A stretch of DNA of 6,583 bases, taken from the NCBI GenBank assembly GCA_019423835.1, contig JAHZAR010000115.1, positions 1-6,583 of the forward strand, read 5' to 3'. Positions 1 to 3,865 of this stretch are shown here, one piece after another (the stretch's first letter is position 1; every line of letters starts with the position of its first letter). The translations under genes and the position numbers were made by a program. Below the pieces are notes generated by a model. The model was not told the origin of the DNA. It ran no database searches and worked only from the letters and a program-made list of their open reading frames with translations. Source of the DNA: Clostridiales bacterium. GTDB taxonomy: Bacteria > Bacillota > Clostridia > Lachnospirales > Lachnospiraceae.

Positions 1-1347
1 CTGTGCAGCATCATGCTGAAGGACTGTGCCCACATCCAGGAGTCAGAGGCAGAGTGGAAAAACAGGAAGGCAAAGAGGGCCGGCCGTCCTCAGGAGCCGC
101 CTCTCTACACGATGAATGACGCTGAGGGGGTGCTGAAGCACTTTGTGCCCTGCGAGTATAACGAGATTATAAGGCTCTCGGAGGGGGTGGAGATCCGGTT
201 TACGGATGCAGGACATTTGCTGGGCTCTGCATTTATTGAGGTGTGGCTGACGGAAGACGGATGCTCCAAAAAGATTGTATTCTCCGGCGATATCGGAAAC
301 ATGAACAAGCCTCTGATCCGCAATCCTCAGTATATAGCCCAGGCAGACTACGTGGTGATGGAGAGCACCTACGGGGACAGGCTCCACCGCCATTCAGCAG
401 ACCATATTGAGGAATTTGCCAGAGTGATCCAGGAAACCCTGGACCGGGGAGGAAATGTGGTCATCCCGGCTTTCGCTGTAGGGCGTACCCAGGAGGTACT
501 CTACTATATCAGAAGAATCAAGGAGGAGGGACTGGTGACGGGACACGGCGATTTTGACGTGTACGTAGACAGTCCTCTGGCCGTGGAGGCTACCCAGGTG
601 TTCAAGAAGAATATGCTGGACTGCTATAACGATGAGACAAAGGCCCTTGTAAAGAAGGGGATCAATCCCATTGCCTTTAAGGGTCTGAAGCTGTCGGTCA
701 GCAGCCAGGAGTCCATTGCCATCAACTTTGATGACAAGCCCAAGGTAATCATCTCGGCGGCCGGGATGTGTGACGCAGGACGAATCCGCCATCATCTGAA
801 GCACAACCTCTGGCGGCCGGAGTGCACGATCCTGTTTGCCGGTTATCAGGCAGTGGGAACGCTGGGGCGCAGCATTATTGAGGGGAAAAAGGAGGTAAAG
901 CTGTTCGGAGAAACCATTGATGTGGAGGCCCACATTGAGAAGATTGAGGGCATCAGCGGACATGCGGATCAGAACGGCCTTCTCGCCTTTATCAACAGTT
1001 TTATGGATAAGCCGAAGCAGGTTTTTGTGGTTCACGGCGATGACGAGGTCTGCACACATTTTGCCGAAAAACTGGAAAAAGAGTATGGGATCAATGCCTT
1101 CGCGCCGTTCAGCGGAACCGTCTATAATCTGGCCGAAGGAAAATTTGAGACAATCACAGAGGGCGTTTTGCTCCGCAGAGAGGAGGAGAGAGAGACGACC
1201 AAGCGGGCAGCCGGCGTATTCGGAAGGCTTCTGGCTGCTGTGGATCGCCTCCGCCGCGTCGTGATGGACAATGAGGGAGGGGCCAATAAGGATCTGGCAA
1301 AATTTGCAGATCAGATCAATTCCCTCTGCGATAAGTGGGATCGCTAG
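1..1347 (+). CDS. beta-CASP metallo-beta-lactamase-fold RNA metallo-hydrolase, 5'-truncated by window edge
   Basis: Predicted zinc-dependent hydrolase of the YSH1/CPSF73-like bacterial family, whose members act on RNA as endo- or exonucleases in the cytoplasm. The frame is open from base 1 (first codons Leu-Cys-Ser-Ile), so the ATG at 13 is probably internal. Judged by the usual family length of roughly 530 residues, about 85-90 residues, including the HxHxDH metal motif, lie upstream. Counting from that ATG, visible motifs in order are: DAGHLLGS with metal-ligand His68; FSGDIGN with Asp93; beta-CASP motif A ESTYGD with Glu117; motif B around AAGMCDAGRIRHH with His260/261; motif C ISGHAD with His317; and the C-terminal RNA-specificity segment QVFVVHGDDE at about 336-345. 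A charged tail of about 60 residues follows. All catalytic positions present in the fragment are intact, so it looks functional. The exact RNA substrate cannot be read from sequence. It is followed 35 bases later by rnhA, so the two are probably co-transcribed. Confidence 0.93.
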   Translation: MCSIMLKDCAHIQESEAEWKNRKAKRAGRPQEPPLYTMNDAEGVLKHFVPCEYNEIIRLSEGVEIRFTDAGHLLGSAFIEVWLTEDGCSKKIVFSGDIGNMNKPLIRNPQYIAQADYVVMESTYGDRLHRHSADHIEEFARVIQETLDRGGNVVIPAFAVGRTQEVLYYIRRIKEEGLVTGHGDFDVYVDSPLAVEATQVFKKNMLDCYNDETKALVKKGINPIAFKGLKLSVSSQESIAINFDDKPKVIISAAGMCDAGRIRHHLKHNLWRPECTILFAGYQAVGTLGRSIIEGKKEVKLFGETIDVEAHIEKIEGISGHADQNGLLAFINSFMDKPKQVFVVHGDDEVCTHFAEKLEKEYGINAFAPFSGTVYNLAEGKFETITEGVLLRREEERETTKRAAGVFGRLLAAVDRLRRVVMDNEGGANKDLAKFADQINSLCDKWDR

Positions 1348-1367
1348 CCCTCAAAAAAGAAACAGAC

Positions 1368-1375
1368 AGAGAGGA
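1368..1375 (+). promoter_or_regulatory. ribosome binding site of rnhA
   Basis: AGAGAGGA with the GAGG core at 1371-1374 lies 8 bases before the TTG at 1383. It decides the start: the upstream in-frame GTG at 1335 overlaps the end of the preceding gene and would add 16 non-family residues. Confidence 0.7.
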
Positions 1376-1382
1376 CAGACAT

Positions 1383-1859
1383 TTGAAAGTAGAGATTTAT
1401 ACAGACGGAGCCGCCAGGGGAAACCCTGACGGGCCGGGAGGTTTTGGAACCGTTCTTCACTATACAGACAGCAGGGGACAGCTTCATGTGAGGGAACTGT
1501 CGGCAGGATACCGGCGGACAACCAACAACCGGATGGAACTGATGGCGGCCATTGCCGGGCTGGAAGCGCTGAACCGCCCCTGTCAGGTGGAACTTTATTC
1601 AGACTCAAAATACCTGGTGGATGCCTTTAATCAGCACTGGATCGAAGGCTGGATCAGAAAGGGCTGGAAGAGAGGAAAAAACGAGCCGGTCAAAAACGTG
1701 GATCTCTGGCAGCGTCTTCTGGCAGCTGCCGCCCCCCATCAGATCACGTTTATCTGGGTTAAGGGACACAATGGGCATCCGGAGAATGAGCGGTGCGATT
1801 TCCTGGCAACCTCTGCGGCGGATGGGGAAAATCTTCTGATCGATCCGGGAGTTTCCTAG
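1383..1859 (+). CDS. rnhA: ribonuclease HI
   Basis: Type 1 RNase H, a cytoplasmic enzyme that cuts the RNA strand of RNA:DNA hybrids using two metal ions, removing R-loops, primers and misincorporated RNA. I start it at TTG 1383 because a good Shine-Dalgarno sits 8 bases upstream and the family begins almost directly with the first strand (KVEIYTDGA). This gives 158 residues, close to the 155 of the E. coli enzyme. The catalytic set is complete: Asp8 in YTDGAARGNP, Glu52 in NNRMEL, Asp74 in LYSDSKYLVDA, the flexible-loop His129 in VKGHNGHPENERCD, and Asp139. The Trp- and Lys-rich basic protrusion that grips the hybrid is present at about 86-101 (HWIEGWIRKGWKRGK). The GNPDGPGG form of the first loop has one residue more than the E. 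coli GNPGPGG. It probably shares a transcript with the upstream metallo-hydrolase gene. Identification is firm; the start is likely but alternative GTG 1335 is possible. Confidence 0.96.
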   Translation: MKVEIYTDGAARGNPDGPGGFGTVLHYTDSRGQLHVRELSAGYRRTTNNRMELMAAIAGLEALNRPCQVELYSDSKYLVDAFNQHWIEGWIRKGWKRGKNEPVKNVDLWQRLLAAAAPHQITFIWVKGHNGHPENERCDFLATSAADGENLLIDPGVS

Positions 1860-1889
1860 AGAGAAGACCGGGGGAAAGACTGCCCCTGG

Positions 1890-1905
1890 GGAGCCGGAAG
1901 GCTCC
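1890..1905 (+). other. short hairpin with GGAA tetraloop after rnhA
   Basis: GGAGCC (1890-1895) pairs perfectly with GGCTCC (1900-1905) around the loop GGAA, a stable GNRA-type tetraloop. It lies about 30 bases after the rnhA stop and has no following T run, so it may stabilise a 3' end rather than terminate transcription. Confidence 0.4.
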
Positions 1906-1941
1906 GGACAGAAAACAGCCAAATCATGACGAGGCAAGGCG

Positions 1942-1964
1942 GGCCGGCATCTGTGATGCCGGCC
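1942..1964 (+). other. perfect 10-bp GC-rich hairpin in the rnhA 3' region
   Basis: GGCCGGCATC (1942-1951) pairs with GATGCCGGCC (1955-1964) over a TGT loop with no mismatch. A second hairpin, GCCTGA-A-TCAGGC at 1962-1974, shares its last bases, so the two cannot fully coexist. Position suggests a transcript-end structure, but no T run follows on either strand (the + strand continues into a run of A), so it does not qualify as a standard intrinsic terminator. It could be a weak terminator or an exonuclease-blocking 3' stem. Confidence 0.5.
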
Positions 1965-2039
1965 TGAATCAGGCACAGGGGAAAAAATTAATTAAATCTT
2001 ACAAAATATTACGTCTTTCTTCTGCTTCTTTTCTTTCGG

Positions 2040-2066
2040 CAGCATTTATGATATGGTATCTATATC
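2040..2066 (+). promoter_or_regulatory. weak candidate promoter for the LprI-domain gene
   Basis: TATGAT at 2047-2052 matches five of six bases of the TATAAT -10 box. Overlapping alternatives exist, such as TGA-TATGGT at 2049-2057. No acceptable -35 hexamer is found 16-18 bases upstream, where the sequence is the pyrimidine tract. A transcript starting near 2059 would fit translation from TTG 2092 but not from ATG 2053. Confidence 0.25.
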
Positions 2067-2075
2067 AAAGTGTGC

Positions 2076-2081
2076 AAAGGA
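2076..2081 (+). promoter_or_regulatory. ribosome binding site favouring TTG 2092 as start
   Basis: AAAGGA at 2076-2081 lies about 10 bases before TTG 2092. The competing in-frame ATG at 2053 is preceded by the TTCTTTCGGCAGCATTT stretch, which has no Shine-Dalgarno. Confidence 0.45.
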
Positions 2082-2091
2082 ATGGCTCAGA

Positions 2092-3603
2092 TTGAAAAAT
2101 AGAGAATTTATCATTACTGTTCTTTTGATTTGCGTGTTTGGTTTTTTTGTAACCTTCCATGTGAGACGGTTTGTATCCGGGGACGAAGGGGGAGCCGGGA
2201 AGGCCGGGGAGCTGGCTGCCGGCGGGTATACAGCACAGGAATACCGTGCTCAGATGTCTGAGACCGAGGAAGAAGCGGCGGCTGCCGGCGCAGACACCGC
2301 AGAAAACCGTCTGTTTTCTGCAGAACAGGCAGCAGATGCGGGGATATCTGGGCTGTCTTCTTCTGTGTCCGGCTCTGAGGGTACTGTGCCGGCAGAAGTA
2401 CAGAGCGGTGCTTCGCAGATAAAAACGGCCGGAACAAAAGAAAACGTGCAGACCAAAGAAGCACAGACCGGAACTGTCAAAGAACCCTCACAGGAAAAGG
2501 ATGCCTCTGAACGGCCGCCGGAGGACAGGACGGGGCAGGAAACGAAAAAGGCTCCCGGAACGGTGCAGGATGTGGCGGCATCTGAAAATCCGGGAAAGCA
2601 GGCTGAATCGAGGAAAGCGGCAGCGGCAAGAAGCCCGGAAAAAAGAAGTTCAGAAAAAAGAAGTTCAGAAAAGAAAAGTTCAGAGAAGGAAAGCCTGGAG
2701 AATAGAACCTCAAAGACCGCGTCAGAGAACAAGACAGAGGCGGACAGAAAGGGGGCAGGGAAAACCAGCGATGGCGGTTCATCCGCCGGAGCATCCCAGG
2801 CAGAAGGCCGTTCGGCGGATGGCACTCAGAAGAAGGTAAAGAAAGAGGATTCCCCACAGACAGATTCATCTGGAAAGGGCAAAAAGACGGAAGATGCGGG
2901 AAAGGGGCAGACAGGAAAGACGGCTGCCGGCCTTCGAAGCAGACCGTTTTCCCTGCAGGCAGACAGCAGCAAGCCAGGAGAAAGGGACAGTGCAGGCAAA
3001 AGGACAGACAGCACTGCAGGCGGAGCTGCTTTTGAGGGAGCCAAGAAGGGGGCGGATTCCGGGCTGGGATCCGTACCGGCAGCTGCGGCACTTTCGGGGG
3101 GAGACGGGACAGAACCGGCAGTTCCGTCAGCCGGCCGGGAAAAGACAGCCGACGAAATTCTGGGGAGCGCTGCTGTCAGCCCAGAGGCAGAGACAGCCTC
3201 TGAGGGAACCAGGGAGGAGCTGACCGAGCAGGACTACCGGCAGGAGCTGGCAGACACAGAGGCACTGGTAGAGCAGCTGAAAAATTCCGGGACAGATACG
3301 AGCACCTGGTCTTATCTGAATATGGCGGATTATGAGCTGAAGCTCTGGGATGATGAGCTGAATGCGATCTACAAAGACATTATAAGCCGTCTTGACACTG
3401 AGGAGGCGGAGGCACTGAAAAAGGAAGAGAGGGAGTGGATCAGGAAGAAAGACGAGGAGGCCAGGAAAGCAGCTTCCCGCTATAAGGGAGGAACGCTGGA
3501 GGGACTGGAACACACAGCGTCTCTTGCCAAATCTACCAGAGAGAGGGCCTATGCTCTTCTGGACTCCTACGGAAGCTGTCTTCCCCAGGAGGAAACACAG
3601 TGA
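2092..3603 (+). CDS. membrane-anchored protein with long disordered linker and C-terminal LprI-like (DUF1311) domain
   Basis: 503 residues from TTG 2092; an ATG at 2053 would give 516 and a more basic N-terminus, but has no ribosome binding site. Residues about 6-24 (FIITVLLICVFGFFVTFHV) form one hydrophobic segment, a signal anchor placing the rest outside the cell. Residues about 28-395 are low-complexity, rich in Ser, Lys, Glu, Ala, Gly, Thr and Gln with almost no hydrophobic runs, so probably disordered and able to cross the cell wall; pentapeptide repeats occur at 183-207. Residues about 405-495 resemble the LprI N-terminal/DUF1311 family: MADYELKLWDDELNAIY matches the usual 'aD.eLN..Y' signature, followed by EREWIRKKDEEARKAA and STRERA. 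Some family members inhibit lysozyme, but the function here is unknown. The two Cys residues that often form the family disulfide are absent; the only Cys residues are C14 in the membrane segment and C496 near the end. No LPXTG sorting motif or lipobox is seen. It stands alone between rnhA and alaS. Confidence 0.85.
   Translation: MKNREFIITVLLICVFGFFVTFHVRRFVSGDEGGAGKAGELAAGGYTAQEYRAQMSETEEEAAAAGADTAENRLFSAEQAADAGISGLSSSVSGSEGTVPAEVQSGASQIKTAGTKENVQTKEAQTGTVKEPSQEKDASERPPEDRTGQETKKAPGTVQDVAASENPGKQAESRKAAAARSPEKRSSEKRSSEKKSSEKESLENRTSKTASENKTEADRKGAGKTSDGGSSAGASQAEGRSADGTQKKVKKEDSPQTDSSGKGKKTEDAGKGQTGKTAAGLRSRPFSLQADSSKPGERDSAGKRTDSTAGGAAFEGAKKGADSGLGSVPAAAALSGGDGTEPAVPSAGREKTADEILGSAAVSPEAETASEGTREELTEQDYRQELADTEALVEQLKNSGTDTSTWSYLNMADYELKLWDDELNAIYKDIISRLDTEEAEALKKEEREWIRKKDEEARKAASRYKGGTLEGLEHTASLAKSTRERAYALLDSYGSCLPQEETQ
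2638..2712 (+). repeat. five 15-bp in-frame tandem repeat units (EKRSS-type)
   Basis: Units start at 2638, 2653, 2668, 2683 and 2698 and encode EKRSS, EKRSS, EKKSS, EKESL and ENRTS. The first two are identical at DNA level (GAAAAAAGAAGTTCA); later units drift. Unit length is a multiple of three, so copy-number change would alter linker length without breaking the reading frame. Confidence 0.85.
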
Positions 3604-3607
3604 CATG

Positions 3608-3669
3608 AAAAACCGGCGCAGGAATATCTGCCTTGGACAGAAGGACCAGGCAGCAGTCCCTGCGCCGGT
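3608..3669 (-). terminator. candidate intrinsic terminator for leftward transcription
   Basis: ACCGGCGCAGG (3612-3622) pairs perfectly over 11 bp with CCTGCGCCGGT (3659-3669). Inside, CTGCCT (3628-3633) pairs with AGGCAG (3648-3653), and GG/CC extends this after a bulged T. Read on the minus strand the GC-rich stem is followed directly by TTTTT (complement of A3608-A3612), the layout of a Rho-independent terminator. On the + strand the stem is followed by CTGCTGTATAT, a poor U tract, so rightward termination of the LprI-domain gene is less certain though possible. The loop of nearly 40 bases is long for a terminator, though the inner stem shortens it. No leftward gene is visible to use it. 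Confidence 0.45.
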
Positions 3670-3690
3670 CTGCTGTATATCCGATTCTCA

Positions 3691-3778
3691 TGGGAGACGG
3701 TAATGGGAAATGCGGACTCTGGCTGTTTTGGGATGGATGCCAGGCTGCTTTTTCAGGAACAGCCCCCCCTTTCTCCCA
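3691..3778. other. nested inverted repeats, possible structured RNA segment
   Basis: An outer stem TGGGAGA (3691-3697) with TCTCCCA (3772-3778) encloses an inner stem GGCTGTT (3721-3727) with AACAGCC (3758-3764). Both are 7-bp perfect pairings. The side 3' of the inner stem carries a run of seven C. It lies upstream of the predicted alaS promoter, so it would not be in the mRNA made from that promoter. Strand and function are unresolved. Confidence 0.3.
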
Positions 3779-3786
3779 CCTGCACC

Positions 3787-3815
3787 TTGAAAAACCCTTC
3801 TTCATGTGATAGGAT
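3787..3815 (+). promoter_or_regulatory. sigma-A-type promoter of alaS, extended -10
   Basis: TTGAAA (3787-3792, five of six matches to TTGACA) and TAGGAT (3810-3815, four of six matches to TATAAT) are separated by the optimal 17 bases. TGA directly before the -10 box supplies the extended TGn motif. The predicted start near 3822 would leave a leader of about 44 bases before the GTG of alaS. Confidence 0.6.
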
Positions 3816-3852
3816 ATACCAATGGATAAAATATTACTTAAATGTAACAGGC

Positions 3853-3858
3853 AGGAGG
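3853..3858 (+). promoter_or_regulatory. strong ribosome binding site of alaS
   Basis: AGGAGG at 3853-3858 is followed by a 7-base spacer to GTG 3866. It fixes the GTG as the start and rules out the out-of-frame upstream ATG codons. Confidence 0.88.
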
Positions 3859-3865
3859 AAACAAC

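Larger units (their letters stand above)
1860..2091 (+). other. non-coding stretch between rnhA and the LprI-domain gene
   Basis: No credible gene. The first half is GC-rich and folds into consecutive hairpins (1890-1905, 1942-1964 and 1962-1974). The second half from about 1982 turns sharply AT-rich (a run of six A, TTAATTAA at 1988-1995), then becomes a pyrimidine-rich tract at about 2014-2038, then TATGAT at 2047-2052. The composition change suggests the 3' end of one transcription unit followed by the promoter of the next. If the longer start (ATG 2053) of the next gene is used, this stretch ends at 2052. Confidence 0.6.
3604..3865 (+). other. structured intergenic region upstream of alaS
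   Basis: 262 bases with no supported gene. It holds a long bipartite inverted repeat (3612-3669), a nested stem block (3691-3778) and a promoter (3787-3815) close to alaS. I looked for the T-box consensus (AGGGTGG...ACCGCG type) common before clostridial synthetase genes and did not see it. The minus-strand open frame across this region continues straight through alaS and is judged a shadow. Confidence 0.6.

Noticed and set aside
394..1059. 221-codon minus-strand open frame
   Set aside because: Antisense to conserved beta-CASP motifs of the metallo-hydrolase; no start signal or domain.
2250..2825. 191-codon minus-strand open frame opposite the linker, with FSELLFSELL-like repeats
   Set aside because: The apparent repeats are the antisense reading of the 15-bp repeats encoding EKRSS; the low-complexity linker leaves all frames open.
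3604..3700. Possible small SRP RNA, suggested by AAGGCAGAT on the minus strand
   Set aside because: The conserved SRP core with its GGAAGCAGCC-type loop context is not present in the right order; the resemblance is a short coincidence.
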